The position numbers and the translations under genes were made by a program. Shown here piece by piece: positions 7,660-15,718 of a stretch of 38,042 bases of DNA. The stretch is from UBA6049 sp965662345. Its GTDB lineage: Bacteria > Bacteroidota > Bacteroidia > Flavobacteriales_G > Salibacteraceae. The notes under the pieces were generated by a model, which did no database searches, was not told the DNA's origin, and saw nothing but the letters and a program-made list of their open reading frames with translations. The DNA lies in assembly GCA_965662345.1 (NCBI GenBank), contig CBFIHE010000021.1:1-38042 (forward strand), given 5' to 3'. The number at the start of each line of letters is the position of its first letter. Positions within the stretch are counted from its first letter, which is position 1.

Positions 7660-8685
7660 TTAACGAATGGCACGTTCTTCAACCATCTTTTGGAGTGTAT
7701 CTATCCATAGAGGATGCATATTCAGACTTTCTACTAATTGCAAGTGCTCACCCCCATGTTCTTCAAATATTTCAAGATATTCATCGGCAATTTCAATGGT
7801 TGTTTCCAGGCAATCTGCAGTAAATGCAGGACTAAACACCAAAAGTCTTTTGGCTCCGTCTTTCGCCAATTGCTCCACTACTTTATCTGAGAATGGTTCT
7901 AGCCAATTCTTGTCTAATCGGCTTTGGAAGGAAACGGTATACTTGTCTTCTGGAATATTCAACCGCTTTGCCAGTTCTCTGGAGGTAGCAAAACAAGCGG
8001 CCTTATAGCAGAATTTATTTGCATCGTTTATTTCAGTTTCACAGCTGTGTTCTGAACAGGGTAAACCATCATCGTAAACTTTATCTACCTGGCGAACAGG
8101 AAGCCCGTGATAGCTAAAGATGACATGATCGTATGATTCAATATCATGCTCTTTCCCGCGTTCAACAAAACCTTGGATAAAGCCTTCTTCTTCATAGTAC
8201 TGACTAATGAAGTTTATCTCAGGAATAACATACCATTTTTTGATGATATTCATGGCTCGTTCAATGGTAGAGCCTGTTGTAGATGAGGCATATTGTGGGT
8301 AAAGTGGTAGAACAATAATCTGATCGAAATTTTTCATGTGCATTTCTTCCAAAACACTCTCCATACTGGGGTTTTGATAGCGCATCGCGAAGAATACTTC
8401 AAACGTATTTCCATCTAACTTTTTCGCAAGTTCTTCTCGCACTTTTTCTCCATAAATTAAGAGTGGAGAGCCTTCTGGAGTCCACAGTTTCTTGTATATT
8501 TTAGAAGAGCCAAACGCTCTAAACGGAACGATGATTAAGTTCACTAAAATCAGTCTTGCAATAGCTGGTAAGTCAATAACCCTTGGGTCGTTTAAGAATT
8601 GAAAAAGGTATTTTCTAACATCACTCACTCCCGGACTGTCTGGCGTACCGAGGTTTACCAATAAAACGCCTATTTTTTTTTGCAT
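7660..8685 (-). CDS. hemH: Ferrochelatase HemH
   Basis: Ferrochelatase inserts Fe2+ into protoporphyrin IX, the last step of protoheme synthesis. The 341-residue protein has the usual family length and motifs: VNLGTPDSP at the N-terminus, FSYHGLP with the metal-site histidine, and FSPAFTADCLETTIEI with the conserved glutamate. There is no C-terminal iron-sulfur extension or membrane tail. Several cysteines cluster in the central CSEHSCETE region. Its ATG shares a base with the lnt stop codon (TAATG at 8683-8687), and its own stop abuts pabB, so lnt, hemH and pabB are tightly coupled. The product would feed heme to ctaA, which lies elsewhere in the window. Confidence 0.95.
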   Translation of the reverse strand: MQKKIGVLLVNLGTPDSPGVSDVRKYLFQFLNDPRVIDLPAIARLILVNLIIVPFRAFGSSKIYKKLWTPEGSPLLIYGEKVREELAKKLDGNTFEVFFAMRYQNPSMESVLEEMHMKNFDQIIVLPLYPQYASSTTGSTIERAMNIIKKWYVIPEINFISQYYEEEGFIQGFVERGKEHDIESYDHVIFSYHGLPVRQVDKVYDDGLPCSEHSCETEINDANKFCYKAACFATSRELAKRLNIPEDKYTVSFQSRLDKNWLEPFSDKVVEQLAKDGAKRLLVFSPAFTADCLETTIEIADEYLEIFEEHGGEHLQLVESLNMHPLWIDTLQKMVEERAIR

Positions 8686-10307
8686 TACCTGAGTTGATTA
8701 AGTTTCTTTTTTCTGATGAACGTGTACAGCAACAAGAAACCAGCAAACAGCAGAGATGTTCTGCCTAAGTAGTCTCCGTGTTGTGCGTAAAATGTTTTTT
8801 CTTGATTAGCGAAAACTATTCCTTTGATAGCAGTAGCTACCCACCAGTTTGTAGGCTGAGAAACATCGCCTCTTTGATTAATGAAACAGCTTATTCCTGT
8901 GTTTGCAGACCTGGCAATACTTCTCCTATTTTCTATTGCCCTAAGTCTTCCGTAGTTCATGTGCTGTTTGTAGCCAGGGGTATCTCCCCACCAGCCATCG
9001 TTAGTTATGATGCTAAAGATAGAAGCATCACCCTGGGTAACATAACCTCCAGTAAAGTCTCCGTAAATACTCTCATAACAGATTATTGGAGCTACTTTAA
9101 TGGTAGAGTCTAGTGAGTGTTTAAATGCAACACGATTGGGTTGTGAGGCTAATGAGCCTGTTGTGCCTCCTAAGTTAAATGCAAACTCTTGGAAGTATCT
9201 AAAGAAACTAGGAAAGGGCATTTTTTCTACGCCAGGTACCATCTTTGATTTGTGGTAATATTGAACATTCTGCTTGCCGTTTAAATACACTCCAGTATTG
9301 CAATAGTCATAATAGAAATTACGCTCCTGAGCATACCTGGCAGTAGGTCCAGGAATCTCATTGGGTTTGTAAATACGGTAGGTTGAAGCACCAATTAATA
9401 AGTTGGTGCTGGGGAATTCATCCAAGAAATCTTGCAGGTGTTTGTTTTCAGGCGTTAGGTGTATTTGACTTTCTTCAAAAGATTGCGGAATAGCCGTTTC
9501 TGGGGCAATGACCAAAGCTGTTTTTGGAGTAGCCACTTCGCTAGCTAATTCCATCATTTCTTTTACTTGAACCGCAGAAGGCTTACCGTTAAATTTCTCA
9601 TTGTAGGGGTCTACATTTGGTTGAACAAGTACTATTTCAACGGGATCGCCCTGATCTTCCGTAGTGTAGTAAATGTAGTAGGATAACAACATCGGCACTG
9701 CCAAAAAGAAAACGTACCAGCGAGAAAGTGTGGCAAATTTGCGTTTATTTTCTATTTGTTCTTTGTATGCCTTTATAGCATGAAAGCCGAGGGTATTCAG
9801 AAGCAAAATCCAAAGCGTTCCACCAGATATACCCGTGTATTCATACCACTGTACCCACTCAGGAAAAGTGGCTAGGCCATTGCCAAGGGATAACCATGGC
9901 CAAGAAAGATCCCAGTCCATGTGAAAGTACTCCCAACCCAACCAAATTACTACGAGTCCAAAAAAACCACGAATATCTCCAAGAACACTTCTAACATAGT
10001 GGTACAGATTAAAAATGAGCGCAGAGAATAGTGCATTTATTGTAATTGCTGCTATGGCACCAAAAGCGGAGGCGTTCCAAACCCACCATGTGGTGAAGAG
10101 GTTGAATGAGAGAAAGGTGACATATGAATACGGCAGTAAACGCTTCTTAGTTCCAGATTTTTTAGCTCCAAGAACTTGATCTTCAACCAACATGAGTGGA
10201 ATGAGTGCCACAAATAGCAGTGGAGTAATACCGCCTATGTTTGGCCACGCCAAGCTCAGCAATATCCCTGCAGAAAGAGCCAATAAATACAGTGAGCCGT
10301 TTTTCAT
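8685..10307 (-). CDS. lnt: Apolipoprotein N-acyltransferase Lnt
   Basis: Lnt transfers an acyl chain from phospholipid to the amino group of the diacylglyceryl cysteine of lipoproteins in the inner membrane. The 540-residue protein has about six N-terminal membrane segments (to about residue 210), a periplasmic carbon-nitrogen hydrolase domain, and a final membrane segment before a KKKLNQLR tail. The catalytic triad is visible as the glutamate of VIAPETAIP, the lysine of YHKSKMVPGVE and the cysteine of PIICYESIYGDF. The ATG at 10305-10307 is chosen over an upstream start at 10355 because the first membrane helix begins directly after MKNGSLYLLALS. It lies 54 bases after the porV-like gene and overlaps hemH by one base. 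Its clients would include the lipoproteins encoded nearby. Confidence 0.93.
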   Translation of the reverse strand: MKNGSLYLLALSAGILLSLAWPNIGGITPLLFVALIPLMLVEDQVLGAKKSGTKKRLLPYSYVTFLSFNLFTTWWVWNASAFGAIAAITINALFSALIFNLYHYVRSVLGDIRGFFGLVVIWLGWEYFHMDWDLSWPWLSLGNGLATFPEWVQWYEYTGISGGTLWILLLNTLGFHAIKAYKEQIENKRKFATLSRWYVFFLAVPMLLSYYIYYTTEDQGDPVEIVLVQPNVDPYNEKFNGKPSAVQVKEMMELASEVATPKTALVIAPETAIPQSFEESQIHLTPENKHLQDFLDEFPSTNLLIGASTYRIYKPNEIPGPTARYAQERNFYYDYCNTGVYLNGKQNVQYYHKSKMVPGVEKMPFPSFFRYFQEFAFNLGGTTGSLASQPNRVAFKHSLDSTIKVAPIICYESIYGDFTGGYVTQGDASIFSIITNDGWWGDTPGYKQHMNYGRLRAIENRRSIARSANTGISCFINQRGDVSQPTNWWVATAIKGIVFANQEKTFYAQHGDYLGRTSLLFAGFLLLYTFIRKKKLNQLR

Positions 10308-10361
10308 GCCTTTAATCTTGTGTTGCGAAAGTAGCAAGAGCCGTTGAATGAGCACATTCGC

Positions 10362-11483
10362 TTACTTAGCTAAAAGTCCAAAACGCAAAGAGAACACGTT
10401 GGAATAGAGCAATGTTTGGTCACCAATATCTGTTAGGGCATAATCTATGGCTAAGTTGCCTATGCCAAAGAGTCCGTCTAGTTGAATGCCTACACCAAAA
10501 GAAGGTTTAAATGAGGTGGTTTCGTAATCACCTATTTGAGCACGAACACGCTGGAAATCTCCAATTCCTCCTCTTAAGAATACCAAGTCTTTAAATCCAA
10601 ACTCAACCCCCAATGCAGGGTCTATGGATATAGGGTCTGATGAAATGAGTGTAGGACGCTCTCCATCAAAGGTGAAGGTTAAATTAGCTTCTGGTGTAGC
10701 TGTTAGCCTATCGCTTAAGAAATAAAATGTGTAGGCACCACCTCCAATAAAACGCGGTAGGGTCACTTCCATGTTGTTATCTGGAATATCATTTCCCGTT
10801 GAGTCAAATACATCTTTCGTATTTTGATCTAGCGTGTAAGACCAGGCATTAAAAGTAGATGTGATATCTCTGGCTACTGCACCAAATTGCCAATTTCCTT
10901 TTTGATATTGAGCACCAACGTCTAGTCCAAATCCCCAAGCACTTGCAAACTCACCTATTACTCGATGTATGATTTTTGCATTAGCACCCAACGAAAGGCC
11001 ATCAACAGAGGTTTGCTTGGCAAAAGAGATGATGCCTGCGTAATCTGCAGTAGAAAACTTGGTTATTCTTGAGTAATCAAGTTGGCCAGTTCCTGGGTCT
11101 ATTAGGTTAATGGTATTCTGAATATCGTCTACCCCAAAACGCAAGAATGAGACTCCGATAACACCTCCTTCTATGGGTATGGCAGTGCCTAAGTAATCGT
11201 AATTAGCTAGGCCAGCAAAGTAAGCGCTATGCATCAACCCACCCTCAAATGAAGGTGCAAAGGGCGAACGTTTAATATTTGTGAGTCCAGCAGGATTCCA
11301 ATAGCCTGCGTGTACATCTCCCGAAGTAGCAATAACGCTGTTTCCCATCCCCAGAGCTCTGGCGCCAACGCCAATGGTGAGAAATTCGTTACTGTATTTG
11401 GGAGCGTCTTGAGCCAATAAGGATACAGCACTTAAAACTGCTATACCTATTAAAATCCATATCTTGAGAGCCCTTTGTAGCAC
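10362..11483 (-). CDS. PorV/PorQ-family outer-membrane beta-barrel protein
   Basis: A 373-residue outer-membrane protein of the UPF0164/PorV group, whose best-known member PorV shuttles type IX cargo to the attachment complex. It has a signal peptide ending at SLLAQ, then the family signature FLTIGVGARALGMGNS, followed by WNPAGLTNI and a FadL-like run of strands. There is no methionine near the start. I prefer GTG at 11481-11483 because the alternative TTG (11490-11492) forms the last three bases of an exact -7 promoter box. This makes the mRNA nearly leaderless. It may be PorV itself or a paralogue; other type IX core genes are not in the window. It heads the probable operon into lnt. Confidence 0.8.
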   Translation of the reverse strand: MLQRALKIWILIGIAVLSAVSLLAQDAPKYSNEFLTIGVGARALGMGNSVIATSGDVHAGYWNPAGLTNIKRSPFAPSFEGGLMHSAYFAGLANYDYLGTAIPIEGGVIGVSFLRFGVDDIQNTINLIDPGTGQLDYSRITKFSTADYAGIISFAKQTSVDGLSLGANAKIIHRVIGEFASAWGFGLDVGAQYQKGNWQFGAVARDITSTFNAWSYTLDQNTKDVFDSTGNDIPDNNMEVTLPRFIGGGAYTFYFLSDRLTATPEANLTFTFDGERPTLISSDPISIDPALGVEFGFKDLVFLRGGIGDFQRVRAQIGDYETTSFKPSFGVGIQLDGLFGIGNLAIDYALTDIGDQTLLYSNVFSLRFGLLAK

Positions 11484-11489
11484 GCTGAA

Positions 11490-11497
11490 CAAATGTA
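11490..11497 (-). promoter_or_regulatory. -7 box (TACATTTG) for the PorV-like gene
   Basis: Exact TAnnTTTG match on the minus strand, 6 bases before the GTG start. It implies a leader of about three bases. The spaced TTG -33 element is not evident, so the call rests on the -7 match and position. Confidence 0.45.
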
Positions 11498-11617
11498 GCC
11501 TAATAACTCATTTTTTTTAAGGAAATTGTGTTTGCGGAAAACGAAGTTTATGGGCTGCAAGCAAACATACTTGAGGAAACTACGTCTACATATTGTTATT
11601 GCTAAAACGCGTTGAAG

Positions 11618-11968
11618 ATGAAATCATACATAAGTTGGAGTTTGTTCATGGTTTTTATGGTGTCTTGTGACTACGATAATGAAGAAGATTTATACCCAGA
11701 TGAACCAGAGTGCGGGGTAGAAGCACTAACATACAACACAGATATTGCTCCTATAATTTCTCAAAGTTGTTCTTATTCTGGTTGCCATGATGGTAACTCA
11801 GGAGCCATTTCACTTACCAACTACGCTGCAGTGAAAGCTAGTGTAGATAATGGTTCATTTGAGAATAGGGTGCTTGTTCAAAAAAACATGCCTCCAGGAG
11901 AAGCTCTGTCTAATTGTGAAATCACGCAATTGAGCGCATGGATAGCTGCGGGTGCTCCTGAAAATTAA
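11618..11968 (+). CDS. Cytochrome c-like lipoprotein with CX4CH motif
   Basis: A 116-residue lipoprotein. The signal peptide ends in a lipobox (FMVSC, acylated Cys17) followed by an acidic stretch (DYDNEEDLYPDEPE), which resembles the acidic surface-export signals of Flavobacteria. The rest looks like a small monoheme cytochrome c: NTDIAPIISQSC51-x4-C56-H57, then NMPPGEAL with M91 as the likely distal ligand, then LSAWIAAGAPEN as the C-terminal helix. The heme site is CX4CH rather than CXXCH, as in some multiheme cytochromes c3. C32 and C100 are two further cysteines. The ATG at 11618 is preferred to a TTG six bases upstream. It starts a four-gene run with 4 bases to the next gene. Heme attachment is inferred. 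Confidence 0.75.
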   Translation: MKSYISWSLFMVFMVSCDYDNEEDLYPDEPECGVEALTYNTDIAPIISQSCSYSGCHDGNSGAISLTNYAAVKASVDNGSFENRVLVQKNMPPGEALSNCEITQLSAWIAAGAPEN

Positions 11969-11972
11969 AAAT

Positions 11973-12377
11973 ATGAAAAGAGTATTAATAGGACTGTTAC
12001 TAGTTGGAGGATTGGCATTTACGCTAACCATGTATTGGCAGTGGAATAAGCCGCATCGCGATGCAGCATCAGAAGAGGCCAGATTTTCTTACTCAGATGA
12101 AGAGCTTGTTACTTTCTTTAGCACAAATCCAGATTCTGCCAATGCTCTTCTGCTAGATCAAGTTGTTGCAGTTACAGGCAAGATTGGAGCCATTGAAGGA
12201 GATTCCTTGCCGTTGTGGATACTTAACGGAGTTGTTGCAGAAGCTGCAGAACCTTCAATACAAATAGGAGAAGGAGATTTGGTACAAATTAAAGGTAGAG
12301 TTACTCATTTTGACGATTTGTTTGGCGAAGTGCGATTAGACCAGGCTACCTTAATAACTAAAAACAAAACACAATGA
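11973..12377 (+). CDS. Membrane-anchored OB-fold protein (tRNA_anti-like)
   Basis: A 134-residue protein with one N-terminal membrane segment (MKRVLIGLLLVGGLAFTLTM, no cleavage site) and a periplasmic part. Residues about 40-130 form an OB-fold-like beta domain (DQVVAVTGKIGAIE, LPLWILNG, GDLVQIKGRVTHFDDLFGEVRLDQATLI) of the tRNA_anti-like type seen in small Bacteroidota envelope proteins. Despite the family name there is no reason to think it binds tRNA. Its ATG at 11973 lies 4 bases after the upstream lipoprotein stop, and its own stop overlaps the yceI-like start (ATGA). The strict coupling places it in the same envelope module. Confidence 0.75.
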   Translation: MKRVLIGLLLVGGLAFTLTMYWQWNKPHRDAASEEARFSYSDEELVTFFSTNPDSANALLLDQVVAVTGKIGAIEGDSLPLWILNGVVAEAAEPSIQIGEGDLVQIKGRVTHFDDLFGEVRLDQATLITKNKTQ

Positions 12378-12925
12378 AATACATATTACTGTTGTTAAGC
12401 TTATGCCTATCGCATATTGGGTTTGCACAAGAAAAATGGTTCACCCGCACAGGACAATTATCTTTTTATTCAACTACACCCGTAGAAGATATAGAGGGGA
12501 TTAGTAATGATGCTGGTTGTGTGCTGGATATTTCATCTAAAAGAATTCAGTTAACAGTGGGCATGAAATCGTTCGTTTTTGAAAAAGCGCTCATGCAAGA
12601 GCACTTCAATGAAAATTATGTAGAGAGCCATAAATATCCAAAAGCAACCTTTAAAGGTGAAATGCCCGCGTTTCCCACTTCAGATTTTGAAAGTGATAAA
12701 TCTTTTGAAACTAAGGTGAATGGAGAACTTACTCTGCATGGAGTAAGCAAGCAGGTAACTACAATAGGTAAGTTTTCATTTGAAGAGAATCACTGGATGG
12801 CAACGGCAACGTTTAATGTGCGTGCAGAAGATTTTAATATTGAAATACCAGCGGTAGTAGAAGATAAGATTGCAGAAACTATTGAGGTACGTGTTAAAGT
12901 TGAACTCAAACCATTGGAACGATGA
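12374..12925 (+). CDS. YceI family periplasmic protein
   Basis: A 183-residue exported protein with a signal peptide ending at IGFAQ. It has a YceI-type lipocalin-like barrel, a fold that binds long isoprenoid chains such as quinones in characterised relatives. Family features are the beta-strand pattern RTGQLSFYSTTPVEDIEG, FVFEKALMQEHFNENY, SHKYPKATFKGE and VNGELTLHGVSKQVTTIGKF. It overlaps the OB-fold gene and the DUF5777 gene by 4 bases on each side (ATGA). Placement between a cytochrome-like lipoprotein and an outer-membrane barrel is compatible with a role in carrying a lipid or quinone across the periplasm, but no ligand can be read from the sequence. Confidence 0.88.
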   Translation: MKYILLLLSLCLSHIGFAQEKWFTRTGQLSFYSTTPVEDIEGISNDAGCVLDISSKRIQLTVGMKSFVFEKALMQEHFNENYVESHKYPKATFKGEMPAFPTSDFESDKSFETKVNGELTLHGVSKQVTTIGKFSFEENHWMATATFNVRAEDFNIEIPAVVEDKIAETIEVRVKVELKPLER

Positions 12926-13818
12926 AACACTTTATTATGCTGTTGTTGCTGGCCGTTTCTGTTCAGGCTCTAGCACAAGAAGAAGATTTGCTATCACTTA
13001 TTGAATCAGAAGGGCCTGAGAAGACTTTTGTAGAGGCTTCTTTTAAAACTACACGAATCATCAACGGACATTCCATTGAGAATACAGACAAAGGAGTCTT
13101 AGATTTTAGAATTAGACACCGCTTTGGTGAAGTGAATTCTGGCTTATACGACATGTTTGGATTAGATCAAGCATCTATTCGTATAGGTTTAGATTACGGT
13201 ATAACAGATCGGTTAACGGTTGGAATGGGTAGAAGCAGTTGGGAAAAAACTTATGACGGTTTTCTGAAGTACAAGATTCTTCGCCAAACTACAAAAGATT
13301 CAAAGACGAATATTCCAGTATCAGTCACTTGGATATCTGGCATGTATGTGAATACATTAAAATGGTCAGACCCCGATAGAGATAATAAAGCAACTTCTAG
13401 AATTGAGTATGCACATCAACTTCTCATAGCACGCAAGTTTAGCAAAGGCTTTACTGCGCAGCTCACCCCGTCATTGGTGCACCGGAATTTGGTAGAAAAC
13501 CCAGAAATTTCCAATGATGTTTTTGCCATTGGTGCAGGTGTGAGGCAAAAGATTACAAATCGAGTAGCGATTAACGCAGAGTATTTCTATGTTTTACCTG
13601 ATCAGATACAAGATATTTACGAAAACTCACTCTCTTTTGGAGTGGATATAGAGACGGGTGGACACGTTTTTCAACTCCATGTCACCAATGCACAGGCAAT
13701 GACTGAAAACGGTTTCATAACACAAAATACAGGGGATTTCTTTGACGGTGATATCCGTTTCGGATTCAATATATCACGTGTATTTACGCTGGTAAAACCC
13801 AAGGAATTCAGGGAGTAA
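12922..13818 (+). CDS. DUF5777 family outer-membrane beta-barrel protein
   Basis: A 298-residue protein with a signal peptide (MKHFIMLLLLAVSVQALAQ). The mature part has barrel-like strands: EASFKTTRIINGHSIEN, GVLDFRIRHRFGEVNSGLYDMFGLDQASIRIGLDYGITDRLTVG, then further alternating strands to a C-terminal DIRFGFNISRVF. These features fit the Bacteroidota family DUF5777. Function is unknown. It is the last gene of the cytochrome-like/OB-fold/YceI run, overlapping yceI by 4 bases, and is separated from pssA by 30 bases. The barrel is the obvious outer-membrane component of the module; what passes through it, if anything, is not known. Confidence 0.8.
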   Translation: MKHFIMLLLLAVSVQALAQEEDLLSLIESEGPEKTFVEASFKTTRIINGHSIENTDKGVLDFRIRHRFGEVNSGLYDMFGLDQASIRIGLDYGITDRLTVGMGRSSWEKTYDGFLKYKILRQTTKDSKTNIPVSVTWISGMYVNTLKWSDPDRDNKATSRIEYAHQLLIARKFSKGFTAQLTPSLVHRNLVENPEISNDVFAIGAGVRQKITNRVAINAEYFYVLPDQIQDIYENSLSFGVDIETGGHVFQLHVTNAQAMTENGFITQNTGDFFDGDIRFGFNISRVFTLVKPKEFRE

Positions 13819-13836
13819 CTATTTCCCTCAATAGAA

Positions 13837-13844
13837 TACTTTTG
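13837..13844 (+). promoter_or_regulatory. -7 box (TACTTTTG) for pssA
   Basis: Exact TAnnTTTG match that ends 4 bases before the pssA ATG, so transcription would begin at or next to the start codon. No well-spaced -33 TTG is seen; pssA may also be read through from the upstream DUF5777 gene. Confidence 0.4.
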
Positions 13845-13848
13845 AGCC

Positions 13849-14706
13849 ATGAATTGGAAGCCAGCTATTCCTAACGGATTAACCTTGGGAAACCTTCTCA
13901 TGGGTGTGTTAGGAATTATATTTTCCTTCCAGGGCGAAATGCTTTGGAGTACCTATTGCATACTGTTGGCAGCTGTATTCGACTTTTTTGATGGCTTTGC
14001 CGCACGCATGTTAGGCGTATCGGGCGAGCTTGGTAAACAGCTAGATAGCCTTGCCGATGCAGTAACATTTGGTGTTCTTCCTGGCATCCTGTTATTTCAT
14101 TGGATAAGTATTGGTTTGGGAGATTATTTTACACCCTTTCAGCAGCGGGAGTTTACTAATGCTCTTATGGCCTCCATAGCACTTTTTGTTCCCTTGATGG
14201 CCATTTTACGACTGGCTATTTTCAATATTGATACGAGGCAGTCAGATCGGTTTATTGGGGTTCCAACACCCGCAATGGCATTAATAGTTGCTTCGTTTCC
14301 ATTAATTATGGAGTTGCAATATAATTTGAATTTTTACGCTCCTGTAGACTCAGATAGAGCATTAGGCACCCTTCTTCATTTATATCCTTGGTGGGGCGCT
14401 TGGGACTTTCACTTGATTTTGCTGATTTGGAATCCAATTTTTATGATGGTGCTAAGCGTGGTACTTGGTATATTAATGGTAGCACCGCTTCCGTTACTGA
14501 GCTTCAAGTTCAAGAACTTTTCGTGGAAGGATAATAAACAGCGTTTTGGATTTTTAGGGTTGGTACTACTCTCCTCTTTTTTGGTGTTCATACCTTATTT
14601 GATAAGAATTGATTTCCTACCCTATTTGGATTACGCCATCATTCCGATTATTCTACTTTTGTACATCGTTTATTCAGCAATTGCACATTTAATATCAAGC
14701 AAATGA
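13849..14706 (+). CDS. pssA: CDP-diacylglycerol-serine O-phosphatidyltransferase
   Basis: PssA makes phosphatidylserine from CDP-diacylglycerol and serine, the committed step to phosphatidylethanolamine. The 285-residue inner-membrane protein has about eight hydrophobic segments. The CDP-alcohol phosphatidyltransferase signature D-G-x2-A-R-x8-G-x3-D-x3-D is complete (DGFAARMLGVSGELGKQLDSLAD, given here as its key residues D-G, A-R, G, D, D, at about 45-67). The opening IPNGLTLGNLLMG is typical of PssA in this phylum. The ATG at 13849 is immediately preceded by a -7 box. Its stop overlaps the purS start by 4 bases (ATGA at 14703). The decarboxylase that would follow in the pathway is not in the window. 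Confidence 0.9.
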   Translation: MNWKPAIPNGLTLGNLLMGVLGIIFSFQGEMLWSTYCILLAAVFDFFDGFAARMLGVSGELGKQLDSLADAVTFGVLPGILLFHWISIGLGDYFTPFQQREFTNALMASIALFVPLMAILRLAIFNIDTRQSDRFIGVPTPAMALIVASFPLIMELQYNLNFYAPVDSDRALGTLLHLYPWWGAWDFHLILLIWNPIFMMVLSVVLGILMVAPLPLLSFKFKNFSWKDNKQRFGFLGLVLLSSFLVFIPYLIRIDFLPYLDYAIIPIILLLYIVYSAIAHLISSK

Positions 14707-14963
14707 AATTTCACGCTTCTATAGAAATCATGCCTCATAAAGTATTGTTAGACCCACAAGGGAAAGCCGTTACTTCCGGTTTGAAAAACTTGGGGATGAG
14801 TGAAATTGAGAATGTGCGTGTTGGAAAGCACATTACACTAGAGATTGAAGCATCGTCTCAAGATGTAGCTGAAGAGAAAATTCACGAGGCTTGCAAAAAA
14901 TTGCTGGCTAACCCCATTATGGAGTCTTACGAGTATAAGGTTGAGGCCTTAGAAGAGGCCTAA
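14703..14963 (+). CDS. purS: Phosphoribosylformylglycinamidine synthase subunit PurS
   Basis: PurS is the small subunit that bridges PurL and PurQ in the FGAM synthase complex of purine synthesis. The 86-residue protein has the usual length and opening: FHASIEIMPHKVLLDPQGKAV, then LKNLGMSEIENVRVGKHITLEIEA, ending with CKKLLANPIMESYEYKVE. It overlaps pssA by 4 bases, an unrelated function. Its stop codon TAA (14961-14963) overlaps the stop of the convergent lptB (14960-14962). PurL and PurQ are not present here. Confidence 0.92.
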   Translation: MKFHASIEIMPHKVLLDPQGKAVTSGLKNLGMSEIENVRVGKHITLEIEASSQDVAEEKIHEACKKLLANPIMESYEYKVEALEEA

Positions 14964-15718
14964 AGATTAGGATTTTGCTCTTTTGTTATAGGTTTACGCT
15001 TTAGTTCAAAGTGCTGACCTAAATATACACGTCTTACCTGTTCATCTTCTGCAAGTTCTTCAGCCGTACCTGCTTTAAGAATGTTCCCTTCAAATAGGAG
15101 GTAGGCGCGGTCTGTAATGCTGAGCGTTTCCTGTACGTTGTGATCTGTAATGAGGATGCCAATATTCCGGTATTTCAGCTTGTACACAATAGATTGAATA
15201 TCCTCTACCGCTATAGGATCTACTCCAGCAAAAGGTTCATCTAACAAAATAAATTTTGGGTCTACCGCCAAAGCACGGGCAATTTCAGTTCTTCTTCGTT
15301 CGCCCCCTGAAAGTAAATCTCCGCGATTTGTGCGTACATGATTCAACGAAAACTCGTCAATTAGCTCTTCTAATTTTTCTTCGCGTTGGCGCTTGTTTAA
15401 CTTGGTAAGCTCCAATACGCTCATGATATTATCTTCTACGCTTAGCTTTCTAAATACGCTCGCTTCTTGCGGAAGGTATCCAATACCCAGTTGCGCTCTT
15501 TTATACATGGGCTCATTGGTAATGTCTTTATTGTCTAAATAGACTCCCCCTTCATTTGGTTGAATTAACCCAACTATCATATAAAATGATGTTGTCTTTC
15601 CAGCTCCGTTAGGTCCTAAAAGCCCAACGATTTCACCTTGACTTACCTCTACCGAAACCCCCTTTACAACGGTGCGGCTTTTGTATTTCTTGATTATGTT
15701 GTCTGCTCTTAGTTTCAT
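14960..15718 (-). CDS. lptB: LPS export ABC transporter ATPase LptB
   Basis: LptB powers extraction of LPS from the inner membrane by the LptB2FGC complex. The 252-residue ATPase has Walker A GPNGAGKTT, Q-loop region YLPQEASVFRKLSVEDNI, ABC signature LLSGGERRRTEIARAL, Walker B ILLDEPFAGVDPI and the H-loop ITDHNVQETL. The YLPQEASVFRKL and SGGERRR features are typical of LptB rather than branched-chain amino-acid ATPases. The ATG at 15716-15718 forms a TAATG overlap with the stop of the upstream DUF5686 gene. A longer start at 15769 would run back into that gene. It closes the tatC-DUF5686-lptB operon and overlaps convergently with purS. Confidence 0.93.
   Translation of the reverse strand: MKLRADNIIKKYKSRTVVKGVSVEVSQGEIVGLLGPNGAGKTTSFYMIVGLIQPNEGGVYLDNKDITNEPMYKRAQLGIGYLPQEASVFRKLSVEDNIMSVLELTKLNKRQREEKLEELIDEFSLNHVRTNRGDLLSGGERRRTEIARALAVDPKFILLDEPFAGVDPIAVEDIQSIVYKLKYRNIGILITDHNVQETLSITDRAYLLFEGNILKAGTAEELAEDEQVRRVYLGQHFELKRKPITKEQNPNL

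Noticed and set aside
11484..11492. TTG start of the PorV-like gene at 11492
   Set aside because: The TTG is part of the exact -7 box 11490-11497; the GTG at 11481-11483 is the first plausible start after the box. Not fully excluded.
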